From Epicoccum nigrum (lineage: Eukaryota; Ascomycota; Dothideomycetes; Pleosporales; Didymellaceae), in contig KZ107851.1 in NCBI GenBank assembly GCA_002116315.1, positions 868,001 through 932,000 on the forward strand: a DNA stretch of 64,000 nucleotides, in the 5' to 3' direction. Each line of letters opens with the position of its first letter. Within the stretch, counting starts at the first letter, position 1. Position numbers and translations under genes: made by a program. This document shows positions 51,856-62,384 of the stretch, piece by piece. The notes beneath the pieces were generated by a model that had not been told where the DNA came from, ran no database searches, and saw only the letters and a list, made by a program, of their open reading frames with translations.

Positions 51856-54800
51856 CTAAAGGCCAAACTTGCTCTTTACAAGCCCCGTAACAAGACCTTT
51901 CTTCTGCTTATTCACGAACTTGTTCACATCATCTGCCCACCCAGCGCTGTTGGCGCTTAGGTTATCCATGCTGTCACCCACCGCACCAAGCCGTTCGGTT
52001 CGTTCGTTAAATTGACGCGACGCCCAGGCACCCCAACCCTCCTGTGAAGGGTCGGCCTGTGTGGGGTAAGATGGGTACGCTGATGATGAAGCCCCTGGAG
52101 CAGCAGCACGATTTGCGCGGCGCTGTTGTTCTTCTTCGGCACGAGACTGGGCGAGCATGCGCTTGGAAGGCGGGCGATCAGGGCCACCGACTGCATGACT
52201 CATTAGCGTCTTATTCATTACCAAATGATCAGGAGGGGACTCACTCAGGAGATCCATATCTGCTGGGGTGACATATTGTGTGCCAGAGATCCATTGCAGG
52301 TTGCTGATTGTGGGCCTTGGAGGAACGAGAAGCTGTTGATTCATGAGCGTATCCTTGCTTATGTCTAGGCGTCGCCCGGCGCCGAACATGTTGATTAGGA
52401 CCATCTCAGCCGGGCCCTTCCAGCCGAGGATATTGCCAGTGCCTGTGATCACGGCATCTGAGAACCTCCTCACGTCAAGAAGATCGCTGACTTTGACGGC
52501 GCCGATCTCCTTCAACGCAGGGATCGAGTAGACCCTCGCACAGCCGTCGCCAAAGAGCCCAAGTAATGCGTATCCGAGATCCTCGTATCGCACAACAGCG
52601 GCAGAGTCACACAAGAATTGATCCCATGTTTTGTGGGCACCCTTGTGAGCTGCAGGGCGGAACAGCCTCGCGCCTGAGATGGTGACTGCAAGCAGAACGC
52701 CGTTGATTCTTGAGCCTGTCTTCAAGCTAGCAACAGTAGACTGTGAAGCATATGCGGGGCGCCCTGAGTCGGCATGCAAAGGACTGATTCTAATGATCTT
52801 GTCTTCGAGTGACGATAGACCGGCGAAGCTTGCAGCATAGCGCCCACTCGACTCTGGTACCAGCTTGAACGTAGCCAGGTGGCCCAAGTTCGTGCCGGCG
52901 TGGAGCAAGATGCTGGAGTAGTCCTCGTTCTCCAAAGTCATGACGCTGAATTCAAGACAAGTTGGCCACTCGGGCTTAGGCGCAGCCTCCTTTGACGAAC
53001 GACGGAAGCTGCCGCGCTTCTCGGCTTTGAAGTCTTGAGTAGAGCCTCTGAAGATGACGGCAGGCCCACGCAGGTCGATGATGACCAGACCGCCCCCTTC
53101 GAAGCCAGCGGCGACAAAACCAACGTCTGAGTGCTTGAGAGCTGTGACCGGACCGCTTCCCTCGTTAAGTAAGGTAAAGGGTAGTAGGCCTTCCTTCAAG
53201 GCAGCTTCGCTTCTGTCAGTAATGTTGGTCAACGCCTGAGGCTTGTTTTCGCCAGGTGGGAGCTCTTGTCCAGGATGCTTGTTAATGTTCCACCTGAAGA
53301 TGACGACTTCGCCAGATCTCAACCCTAACGATAATTCGGATGCAGCACCGGCGAATGAAGTCTTGGTGACCTCAACATTTTCAGGTCGCCCAACTGCTCG
53401 TGCTACATCGATTTGTAGCAACGCATCGTTCTCGATCTCGTCTGCATGTCCTGCGTCCCATAGCCTGACTGTACCGTCTGCGTGAACAGTCTGCACGATG
53501 TTACGGTGTTCGAATCGCTTCAGAGGCAGATTCGCCTCGGCTCCACCTGTGAGCAGCTTTGGTCCATGCTGTCGCTTCTCTATCATTCCGAGCCATCTTG
53601 TGCGCTCCACGGGAGCAAGGTTTACGTAGCCAACATACGGATGTACGAGAGTCATAGACAGGTGCAGCTGATTTGTCGGTGTTATTGGCATCCCGCTCGG
53701 AAAAGAGAGCGTCACAAGTTCTCCTGAAGCCAGAACGGCAATGATAGCTATTGGATCTTGACAGCCAGCGAAGTGCGGAGACGAACGGGGGATGAGGCAT
53801 ACATCGATGACTTCGGCACCAGGTGGGCATGGCAGTATACGCTGCCTCTTGGGATTTTCGAAGTGGTCAGAAAGCACCTGCCATGACGAGGTGTTGTAGA
53901 TGGGAGTGCGGCCCAGTTCGAAAAATGTCAGGCTCTTGGCCGAGATATTGGATGGCTGTCCACCAGCGATCAAGATGCCAGTCTCATCTGGATCTTCGTT
54001 TGCACACCAAGCGATCTTGAAGATGGGTGACTTCAGAGCAAAGGTGCCGTCGCCAGTGCCTGGGCTGAAGGTCCCTGGGCCGGGCTTGTTCACGTTGACG
54101 TCTTGCAGAGTCCTAGCGTGGATGATGCGTCCGTCCTTGGCGTCCCAAATGACGATGCTGCTGTCCTCGTGGCCGGTCAGGACAAAGGTGCCCGTGGGGT
54201 GCCAGACGGCTTGTGTGAGAGGCGGATCGCGCTCCTTGAAGATGGAAGCGGGGTCTGAGTCGCCGCCCGGGGCGCCTTTGGGCAAAATGTAGTTGAAGAA
54301 CTTCAGCGCCTTGTTCTGCTTGAACGAGTATATGACGGCGCCCGAGTTGTACCCAATCAGCAGGGCGCCGATGTCTCGAGGGTGCAGAGCTAGCGTGACG
54401 ACGGAGGTGAGGCGCGACCGAGGGAACTGCTCGCGCCAGAGGTTCGGGATGCGGAAGGGCGTCAGACACTGGCGGTCCAGGTCGTACGCGAAGACTTCGC
54501 CATGCTGGGTGCCGAGCAGGGCGTAGTCGATGGTGGGGTCGCTGTGCAGGGCGGTGATCTTGGCGGGCGGCGAGTGGGCGTTGACGAGGGCCTTGGTCTC
54601 CAGCGAGAAGACGGACAGGTCATTCTTGGAGTCGACGCAGAGCAGCTTGTCGCCGCAGAACTGCAGGATCTTGACCGACGCGCGGTGCGGCAGCGGCAGC
54701 ACCACCTCGACGCGCTTCTGCCCGAAGACGTAGATCTGGCCCTTGCCAAACGGGCTCTCGGCGGTGCCCACGGCGATGAGCGACTGCACCGGGTCGTAGG

Positions 54801-55009
54801 CAACCTGCGTGATCTTGGAATTTATGCCGTAGTTGCGGATCTGTGGGCATGTGTCAGTCAGTCAGTCAGTCAGTCAGTCAGTGTCGGTGCGGGCCGGCGC
54901 AGAGCTGCGACTGCGAGCGTACATGGTCAGGAACGAGCAGATCAGGTCCCAAGCCCTGCGAGAGGTCGCTGCCTATGCCTGCTTGCTTTCCGCGGAGGAG
55001 ATGCGCCAT
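51856..55009 (-). CDS. Lgl/SRO7-family WD40 protein (polarised exocytosis)
   Basis: Three exons, 55009-54923, 54840-52245 and 52190-51856, give 1,005 residues. The short first exon supplies MAHLLRGKQAGIGSDLSQGL, the typical SRO7 N-terminus, and exon 2 continues IRNYGINSKITQVAYDPVQSLIAVGT. The bulk is two beta-propellers of WD-like repeats (about 40-880). The C-terminus has GGPDRPPSKRMLAQSRAEEEQQ and an R-SNARE-like amphipathic tail (FNERTERLGAVGDSMDNL...WADDVNKFVNKQKKG). The family binds the SNARE Sec9 and the Rab Sec4 to regulate secretory-vesicle fusion. The 54-nt intron 2 has no in-frame stop; removing it restores the conserved DMDLLIGGPDRPPSK. Intron 1 contains a tetranucleotide repeat. 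Confidence 0.9.
54853..54882. repeat. (GTCA)n microsatellite in SRO7 intron 1
   Basis: Seven and a half GTCA units lie 10-40 nt upstream of the intron's acceptor. On the transcribed (minus) strand the repeat reads CTGACTGAC..., so each unit creates a match to the fungal branch-site consensus. Confidence 0.9.
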
Positions 55010-55273
55010 GGTGTGGTGTTGCGGGGCTCATGGCTTTTTGCGCAACCTGTTGTCTGGGGAAGATGCGATGTCTGGGCTTGGGCTCGGGCGCGCGTCTGAC
55101 GTACCGTCTTTCCCGTGCGCTAGCGGTTCGCTCGGAACGAACCTTACCTAAGGTATCTATATGTGTACTACGTAGTAGATATGTACCACATACTCACCTG
55201 GGCACCTGTGGACTCCAACCTTACATTGCCACGTGATTGCATAGTCTACGAAGGAGCTAGCTAGTTACGCAAG

Positions 55274-55497
55274 CTCTTGCACGTCAAAAATACTGCGAAA
55301 TAAGTCCTTAATGTAGAACCTATAATATCTACGTTCTGCGACATTAAAACCTTTAAAAACTATAAAAGGGCTAGGCAAGTAAGAGACTTATGCTTGTTCT
55401 TACGTATAGTCTCTAGAATCTAGTTTTAGGTTATAATTGTGGGAGATTTGCGTTGTGAAGTAGCCTATTATCTGCGACTTTCTTTGGCGCGCAAGAG
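55274..55497. repeat. MITE-like element, family A, copy 4, with intact 5-bp target duplication
   Basis: The ends CTCTTGCACGTC and GGCGCGCAAGAG are inverted repeats extending about 30 bases. The element is flanked on both sides by GCAAG (55269-55273 and 55498-55502), a perfect 5-bp target-site duplication. It has an AT-rich interior and no open frame. It lies upstream of SRO7. Confidence 0.88.
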
Positions 55498-55844
55498 GCA
55501 AGTCATACGCCATACTCGATTCACTTGCAAGAGTAGATATGCTAGCTCCTCCTTTCTTTGTAAACATCTAGGTAGTCTGCGGAACAAAAGTCGCGTCCAC
55601 AGTCAACGGTGGGGCGAAAAGTGCTGATATATTACATCTAACCCTCTTGTATGGAGCTGTGAGCCGTTTCCCTTGAGAGCTCACTTTTTAGCAGTACACC
55701 TGAACAGCCGCTTCGTGCAACATCCTGACAAAAATATAGAAATCCCCCAGGCTGCATCCCAGCTCTCGTCCAACGCCATGAAACCATCCACACAACCAAC
55801 GCAGCCCAGACCAACACACCTTGATTAACCTATCTGCTCGAGTC

Positions 55845-58439
55845 TCATGTGGACATCGATGTGCCGTTGGGAGCGCCATACATCGCACTGGGTGGTTGCG
55901 GTGTGCTCGAATCCTGTCTGCCGCCGCCGCCGAAGCTGGTCTGAGCAGCCAAGCGCGCCTGCGACTGCGCCGCTACTTGCGCTTGCTGCCGATCCATCAT
56001 CATCTGCTGGGGGTTGCTGGATAGGCCAGCGAAGCCAGTGCGCGCAACGGTAGGCTGTGGAGTGCCGTACTGGGACGGACCGTAATATGTGCTTGCCATC
56101 TGGCCGCCCGGTGGTGCGTAGCCAGTTCTCGTGCCGTATCCTGCTGGTGTGGCGACGGTGCCCGGCTTTATGGGCGATCCAGTGCGCGCCTGCGGCGTGC
56201 CGTACATGGGTGCTACGTTGGCAGACCTCTGGTAGTATCCATTTTGAGTTGATTGGGGCGCATATCGGTTTTGGCCTTGGGTCTGAGGTGTCCCTTGGTA
56301 GAATTGTGAGCTTGCAGCCCCCCCGTAGCTACCTGACTGTGATGGGCGTTGTTGGTAGTATTGCCCGCCGGGCCTGGGGGTTTGCAGGTTGTGGCTCGGA
56401 GTAGCAGCATAGCCTGGTCGCGCCGAGGCGGCGTATGATCCTGCTCCTGCCGGGAAGCTCTGAGTGGGGCCAGATGGCGAGCGTTGATACTGTATCGACG
56501 ACGATCGCTGTGAGTGATATCCTGGAGCTGCCTGCACTGAACGCGCAGACGAAGACGGCCGCCCATACTGCGTACCCCCGGCCGGGTACAGGTTTTGAGA
56601 GCTCGAACCTGCTCTGGTGAGCGTTGGAGGTGGAATCGCGGCCACTGCAGGTGTTTTTTCAAGTCTCGACAATTGATCCTCCTCCATGACTCCCTTGTAC
56701 TCTTTGGTGTCGAAAAGAATGGTTCGGCTAATGTTGAGCTCTTCGAGCTGGTCACCATTGAGTTTGGCAACAGCGTAGGGCGGTAATTGCGATATCATCA
56801 AGGTCAATTGAGATTTGAGTATCTGGTAAACATCGATTTCGTCCGAGGATGGGGTGGATGGACTGCCAACAAGCTGGGCGAGAGATGAGTTCTGCACCAC
56901 AGGAGTGCGAGGGTTTGTAGTCAAGGACGAGTTGCGGATCTTTTGGTAGGACGCGAGAGTCTCGATGAGCTCTGACACATCTGTGAGTATCTCATCTATG
57001 TCCTTATCGTGCTGGTCTTTCTCATCGGGGAAGAGGTTCTTCTCAACGGGCACAAAGTTTTCCACTGCAGCCTTGAAGTCTTCTTCTTCAGTAGCAGTGC
57101 CGCTGCCCTCAGCAAGCGCTTCGCCGCCCAGAAGCTGCGGATCGATAGGAAAGACTTCGTTGAAACGCCTTTCGCCAATCTTCTGCCACCACACCTTGTT
57201 CTTGGTCTCTTCTGGGACAATGGCGGTTGCATCATCGCGAGTGGGCGCGAAGCTAGAGTATGCGCTACGGAACAGTGCATCTTCTTTGGCTTGCTGCACT
57301 GCGACAAGTATAGCTTCTGAGGGCGGCTGCTGAGCTTCGCCGGTACTCAGAGCACGCTGTCTGCTCTTTTGTCGGGCTGTAGGTGACGTCTGGTCCTTGG
57401 GCGCATCTACACCTCCGTACCCGAGCCAAAAGCCAGCAGAGAGACTCTGGTGGGCATACGACTGGGAGCCTTTGCGTTTGGGCTTGGTCAGTTCCGGCTG
57501 TGCAAAGGTGATTGTGTTGCCCTTGCTGGTGGTCGGTCTCGCGATCTTGGGCGGGCTGATCTGCGGCAGGTGAGCAGGCGCACGGAAGACTTCACCGATG
57601 GTGGCGATCTTCTTCTTTTCGACTGCTGGATCCACGACTGCGAATACCTCGGTGGTCTGGATGTTTTGAGGGAGGGTAGCTTCGCGCAGGGGGAGAGTGA
57701 TCTCGACTGATGCATCAAAAGAAGGTATCCAATCAGCCGGCGCGATTCTGCGTGGTTGCTGCAGACTGGAGAAGAGCTGCTTTGGACCTTGTGCGCTTCC
57801 GAACAGCGTCAAGACAGTTCGGCTGCTTGGCTCCTCCTCGTCGTCCGCCTCTTCCTGTTTGACCTGCAGCGGCGCGTCCTCGAGCGTGGCAGCCTCATCG
57901 ACGGTGGCTGCGTCGGACTTGTCTTGGTGGACTTGGGCTCCTCGCGTCTCTTCGCGCTCAATTAGGCTTTTGAGGATCTTCTGGAATGCAAGCGCCTTTC
58001 CCTGGAGCTTCATCTCCTCGAGCGTCGCCGGCGCATCAGAGCCATCGGTGGAGGCCATGAGCTCTGCAACCGCGCTCTCCACATCCCGCTCCAATACCTG
58101 CAGGGAGCCGTACGCGCCGCTATGGACGCGGTCGGCAATAGTGGCAGCGTCCGTCGAGGGAGCCCGCTTGGCGCGTTTCGAGTCTGCTTCGCCAGAAGCA
58201 CTGCGCGCGGTCGAGGTGGCGATGGGACGGTCCAGGATCGAGGGCTCGGTGTCGTAGCCCTTTAGGATGGACAGCACATCTTCGAGGACTGCTTGGGGGG
58301 CGTGCGTGGTGCCGTTAGCGGGCTGCTTCTGGGACGCGCCATTGGAAAGCGCGACTGTCTGTTTCCGCTTGGCGACCGAGGGCGACGCTGGGGTGGTGGG
58401 CAGTGCGGGCGGGGTGAGGGTGCCGTTGGCGGCGGCCAT
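55845..58439 (-). CDS. hypothetical nuclear-type protein with prion-like Gln/Gly/Ser/Tyr-rich C-terminus
   Basis: A single exon of 864 residues from MAAANGTLTPP. The N-terminal 200 residues are Ala/Ser/acidic with basic patches (KRAKRAP) and a conserved-looking VLEDVLSILKGYDTEPSILDRPI. A globular core is suggested by FWLGYGG, NKVWWQKIGERRFNEVFPIDP and a helical region (DEILTDVSELIETLASYQKI; QILKSQLTLMISQLPPYAVAKLNGDQLEEL). The last 260 residues are a low-complexity Gln/Gly/Ser/Tyr/Pro tract (SQRSSSIQYQRSPSGPTQ, GQYYQQRPSQSGSYGG). This looks like a conserved chromatin or transcription co-regulator, but I do not recognise the family and assign no function. Divergent with the next gene. Confidence 0.75.
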   Translation of the reverse strand: MAAANGTLTPPALPTTPASPSVAKRKQTVALSNGASQKQPANGTTHAPQAVLEDVLSILKGYDTEPSILDRPIATSTARSASGEADSKRAKRAPSTDAATIADRVHSGAYGSLQVLERDVESAVAELMASTDGSDAPATLEEMKLQGKALAFQKILKSLIEREETRGAQVHQDKSDAATVDEAATLEDAPLQVKQEEADDEEEPSSRTVLTLFGSAQGPKQLFSSLQQPRRIAPADWIPSFDASVEITLPLREATLPQNIQTTEVFAVVDPAVEKKKIATIGEVFRAPAHLPQISPPKIARPTTSKGNTITFAQPELTKPKRKGSQSYAHQSLSAGFWLGYGGVDAPKDQTSPTARQKSRQRALSTGEAQQPPSEAILVAVQQAKEDALFRSAYSSFAPTRDDATAIVPEETKNKVWWQKIGERRFNEVFPIDPQLLGGEALAEGSGTATEEEDFKAAVENFVPVEKNLFPDEKDQHDKDIDEILTDVSELIETLASYQKIRNSSLTTNPRTPVVQNSSLAQLVGSPSTPSSDEIDVYQILKSQLTLMISQLPPYAVAKLNGDQLEELNISRTILFDTKEYKGVMEEDQLSRLEKTPAVAAIPPPTLTRAGSSSQNLYPAGGTQYGRPSSSARSVQAAPGYHSQRSSSIQYQRSPSGPTQSFPAGAGSYAASARPGYAATPSHNLQTPRPGGQYYQQRPSQSGSYGGAASSQFYQGTPQTQGQNRYAPQSTQNGYYQRSANVAPMYGTPQARTGSPIKPGTVATPAGYGTRTGYAPPGGQMASTYYGPSQYGTPQPTVARTGFAGLSSNPQQMMMDRQQAQVAAQSQARLAAQTSFGGGGRQDSSTPQPPSAMYGAPNGTSMST

Positions 58440-58890
58440 GGCGATGGATGGCGGGTGGTTCGCGATGCGCGACGCGGTGCTGCAACGCGCTCAGGACAGG
58501 CGGAGCTGTGTTGGCGGCGGCGGCGGTAGCAGCAGCAGCAGAAGCATGCAATGCGCCCAGCAAGGGCGGCGGTGGGCGGGCAACGTGTGCCTGGAGTGCG
58601 AGGGCTGCTCAATATCTGCTCGCGGCGTGCAGAGGTCCGGTACCGGGCGTGGGCGTGGGCTGCGACGGACAGGGAGGGGAGGGGACGGCAGTCGGGGCGA
58701 TGGTCGCGTCGCTGGTCGCGGTCGCTGGTCAAAGTTCCGGGGACCAGGACGATTGCGATGGTGAACTCGGCACGCCAAGCCAGGCCAAAACGGCGGCTGG
58801 ACCACCACGCGTAAATTTCCCCAACCCTTCCTTGTCCACCCGCTGCATTCGACCTCTATGCGCGTCTGTCACGGTCAATCCTGTCCATGA
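58440..58890. promoter_or_regulatory. bidirectional promoter interval
   Basis: About 450 bp lies between the ATG of the minus-strand gene and the first ATG of the plus-strand gene. It is GC-rich, with CGGCGG and GCAGCA tracts. No specific motif is claimed. Confidence 0.4.
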
Positions 58891-61800
58891 ATGAACCTGC
58901 TTCTCTTGCTGGCAGCTCCCGGTGGCCAATGTCGCCTGCTCCAACCCCGGCCTTTGACGTGCCTCGTAGGGCTCGCAGGGCAATGGGTTGATCTTGCTTG
59001 CCAGATCCGGCGTCAGAGCAGAGCCCATATCGCTGACTTTAGACGCCAGCACTCTGCACCTGCACCTGCAACCGCACCCAAGACCGTCCGCTGTATCCAC
59101 CTGCACCTGCACCAGCACCAGCACCGGCACCGGCACCAGCGCCATGCTGTCTGCCTGGCCACTCCAGGCTGCCTCCTGCCCGCACATCGGCGAGGATGCC
59201 ATCCGGTATTCCTGCGTCTGCGCAGTGCACCGGGAGCTCCCTACGGCCGCATAGCGAGCTTCTCGACTGTATCTGCGCAGGCCGAGAATGATGAGGAGCC
59301 GGAGGACTCTGCGACGGAGCAAGGCGATGCACTCGACGCGCCTGGTCGAGGACGAGGAGCTCAATCGCACCAGGACGCCCAATTGGCAGCAGACGATGCA
59401 TTCATCTTTGCAACCACCTACGCTCCGTTTAAACCGCAGCCGAGAAAAGCACCTCGACCGAGCCATTCTATCGACATTCTTGACTCGATTCAGAGCACGG
59501 CTCGACTCCTTTACTCCTCTACTCCGCCTGGCAGAGTGGATCTGTCGCATGCTAATTCAGGCTGCATCACGCCCAGCGCGTCCGGACAATCAATCCAGGA
59601 GTCTTCTCCTGCGCCAACATCATTGGAGAATGTTGCGATTCCGACATCCATGTCCACACTGCTCTCGAGATACGTTTATCATCTCAGTGATGTAGCCTCC
59701 CAGAACGAGCCATTCGTGTGCACCAGACAAGAGCGTGAATATCTTGAACGTAAAGGGGTGGCCCATGAGCTTGTGCAGTCATGGGCTATGTCTATCCTGG
59801 AGGAGAACTCGCATTATGCCTCCAGAGTGTTTGAGCGGGGCGCCGAGAACCCGCCCTTTTTCTTGGTCTTGTTGTTCCTTCGTCGTGAGACTATCAGAAG
59901 ATACACGCTGGGTGTCGTCTTCCGTCACCTCGCCTCCAGACTAGAACAAGAGTCCGTCAGTTGGCAGGTCTTGGATCTTCTTGTTACCAGGCTGTTGCGA
60001 CATGCGCGCAAAATGTGGTCAGAGTCAATTCCATGGATTGCTACATTGATTTTGGAAAAGGCCTCGAAGATATACGAGAGCAACGGAGACAACAGCGCCC
60101 TTGTTTCACGCAATCATCGCAAGATGACCCAACTCTGCAACAAACTCTTGTCATTGCTTGCGCTGCCTGCAACTCTGCGGCCAATGATAGCGTCTCGTCA
60201 CCAGGAGAATGCTCAGTTCCGTGTTTTGCAATTCATGGCCGGCTACAGTCCTGCCATAGCAGTGACGCGAACTGGCTTTCGTGCGATTGCGAGGATCCAG
60301 CTTACACACCCGAAGACTGAACAAGAAAAAGACTGGGCGGAGCTCAAAGGACCACTATGGCCTCCGTGGAAAGAGAGTCGAACGGCAATGGACGAGGACA
60401 AGGGCTACGATTACGGCGCTTCACGGACATCCAAGATCCTGCACCGCATGTTTGAGGCCGGCTATCCTGCCCGCAGTTGGGAAGAAGTCGCGGAAGTGTA
60501 TGCTGGGTGGGATACCGACCTGAGTCCTACCATTCAGACGCGCACCCTGCTTCCCTATGGACTTCGTGGCAGTCATACCCAGCGGCTTTGGGCGGCGCGC
60601 ATTCGAACGACAAGAACCAGGCGAGAGGCTTGGGCATGCTTCCTTGCCTGCGAAGCGGCAGGTGTGCCTGCACATGAGCAGATCTATCTTGCAATGTTCG
60701 AAAAGCTTTTTTACATGGAGATGCAGCGACGATCGGACAGCCCCTCTTATCAAGAAACAGACCTCGACGAGTTACCGACTTTACTAGCATCGACACTTCT
60801 TCCAGGAGATATGAAAGAGGTCGTGGCCGACTCGTCTTCACCATTGCACAATGTCTACCTGAGCGAATCCGAGCCTACATACGAAGAATTATTTTACCGC
60901 ATGAAAAGCAAAAAGATCCGACCTACGACGAGGCTTCTGTCATTCCTGCTGGAAACATACCCTGATTTCGTCACCACCTTCAAACTTGTGGAACAGGCCA
61001 AGGATGACTTTGATGGTGGCGTTGGCTGTCTTTTGACAGGAAATCACGGCGAGACCAGTAAGGTTCACAAGGTGCCTGCCTACTTTCTGGCCGCATTTGT
61101 TCGTTTCCTGTGTCGATTTGCTCAATCTACGGGGGGATTCTCGATCACAAGCAGCACTAAATTCCTAACTCAAGATCAACACCTCCGTCAATTGGTGTCC
61201 AGCAAAGAGTATCTCCTGCAGTACGCCTATGCGCTCCTTTTACATTATCGACCACGCCATCAGTCTATCTGGCGTTCGTTCATGGAACGAGTAGTGTTAA
61301 GCAAATTCGGGGGCGGATCATTGTATGATGAGAAAGACAGCCATATAGCTATCACCTATCCCCAGTACCATATCGTCGTCAACCTTCTAGATACGCTAGC
61401 AACGGTTGATGTTGATGTTGAGGGAGATTTGTTTGTTCTTGCTTGTAGGGCTACTCAATATGCGGCACAAGCTGTGCACCGAGGAGCTTACTCGATGGAG
61501 CAAGGGCGCAAGTTCTTGAACAAGGGGTCTTTTCGTCTCCGCTCACTTTTTCATCATCTCGTGGGCTCTAGCGCAGATTTGCAAGCATCTGCTTCCGCAT
61601 CAGTTGTTCTGCCACATATGCCTGGTCCTGCAGAGCTCCATGCATACGTGCGTGCCCTGGGGGTTCTTCGCGATTACGAGGGGCTGTACTCCTTCTCTAC
61701 ATGGCTCACGAAGCACCACAAGGAGGTTATTGCGCGTGCACGTGCGCAACACGGCGGCAGCGACATGTTGTTTCGCACACTGGTAGCGTTGAGGGCTGCT

Positions 61801-61983
61801 ACTGGCGGATGGCTTGAAGAGAGACGTGATAGTCGGCACAAAGCACCTGCCGAGGTTAAGGAGCTCATCAAGCTGCAGATCGGTAGCGTGAAAGAATGGG
61901 GTGGATGGCCAAGTAAGAAGTATGTTGGGATGTATGTTGAAGGCCACGTAAGGAGCGCGACGCCAGTAGTTGGAGGTCGGTGA
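58891..61983 (+). CDS. large helical, probably mitochondrial PPR-like protein; start uncertain
   Basis: An uninterrupted frame of 1,030 residues. From about residue 110 the sequence looks genuine. A basic, mitochondrial-leader-like stretch (LRLRSAPGAPYGRIASFSTVSAQAEN) is followed by long alpha-helical regions resembling degenerate pentatricopeptide repeats (ARSWEEVAEVYAGW, TRREAWACFLACEAAGVPAHEQIYLAMFEKLF, ELHAYVRALGVLRDYEGLYSF). Such proteins often act in mitochondrial RNA metabolism or translation. The first 100 codons include a His-rich repeat (HLHLHQHQHRHRHQ) encoded by CACCTG/CACCAG units and look like untranslated sequence. A Met at 59144 (MLSAWPLQAASC) is in another frame. Translation may begin downstream through an unseen intron or after an indel. 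The stop at 61981-61983 is clear. Confidence 0.7.
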   Translation: MNLLLLLAAPGGQCRLLQPRPLTCLVGLAGQWVDLACQIRRQSRAHIADFRRQHSAPAPATAPKTVRCIHLHLHQHQHRHRHQRHAVCLATPGCLLPAHRRGCHPVFLRLRSAPGAPYGRIASFSTVSAQAENDEEPEDSATEQGDALDAPGRGRGAQSHQDAQLAADDAFIFATTYAPFKPQPRKAPRPSHSIDILDSIQSTARLLYSSTPPGRVDLSHANSGCITPSASGQSIQESSPAPTSLENVAIPTSMSTLLSRYVYHLSDVASQNEPFVCTRQEREYLERKGVAHELVQSWAMSILEENSHYASRVFERGAENPPFFLVLLFLRRETIRRYTLGVVFRHLASRLEQESVSWQVLDLLVTRLLRHARKMWSESIPWIATLILEKASKIYESNGDNSALVSRNHRKMTQLCNKLLSLLALPATLRPMIASRHQENAQFRVLQFMAGYSPAIAVTRTGFRAIARIQLTHPKTEQEKDWAELKGPLWPPWKESRTAMDEDKGYDYGASRTSKILHRMFEAGYPARSWEEVAEVYAGWDTDLSPTIQTRTLLPYGLRGSHTQRLWAARIRTTRTRREAWACFLACEAAGVPAHEQIYLAMFEKLFYMEMQRRSDSPSYQETDLDELPTLLASTLLPGDMKEVVADSSSPLHNVYLSESEPTYEELFYRMKSKKIRPTTRLLSFLLETYPDFVTTFKLVEQAKDDFDGGVGCLLTGNHGETSKVHKVPAYFLAAFVRFLCRFAQSTGGFSITSSTKFLTQDQHLRQLVSSKEYLLQYAYALLLHYRPRHQSIWRSFMERVVLSKFGGGSLYDEKDSHIAITYPQYHIVVNLLDTLATVDVDVEGDLFVLACRATQYAAQAVHRGAYSMEQGRKFLNKGSFRLRSLFHHLVGSSADLQASASASVVLPHMPGPAELHAYVRALGVLRDYEGLYSFSTWLTKHHKEVIARARAQHGGSDMLFRTLVALRAATGGWLEERRDSRHKAPAEVKELIKLQIGSVKEWGGWPSKKYVGMYVEGHVRSATPVVGGR

Positions 61984-62384
61984 AGATGTAGTTGTAATGG
62001 ATACGCATACCTACTCATGAGCATAATGCAAGCGCAAAGCACACACCCAATTGACCCCACCATGGATTTTGTCGGCAACTGGCAGAGGTTGCGCAGAGCC
62101 CAATACAACTAGTTTCTTCTCTGTCAGCCAAAACCGAGCTCAGACGCGTCTCGCAGATTTTGGTGCGTCAAGGAGCCAGAACTGAAGTCGTTCTGGCGGC
62201 AACATGAAACAACCAGTCGCTGAGCACGTGCAACGGTGTTCTCTACCCTAGCTTCGAAACCGCAGATGCCGCTGAATACCTGACTCGGGACGCGTTCCAC
62301 ATCACAGTTGCGGATGCATGCGAACAGCCTCCTCATCTCGCGAAACGGGGTTTCCTCCGCTACTATCTAACCCCAGTCCTCACA

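Noticed and set aside
55845..58439. Calling the 864-residue protein a named RSC/SWI-SNF subunit
   Set aside because: Composition fits a chromatin co-regulator, but I could not match a specific family, so no name is given.
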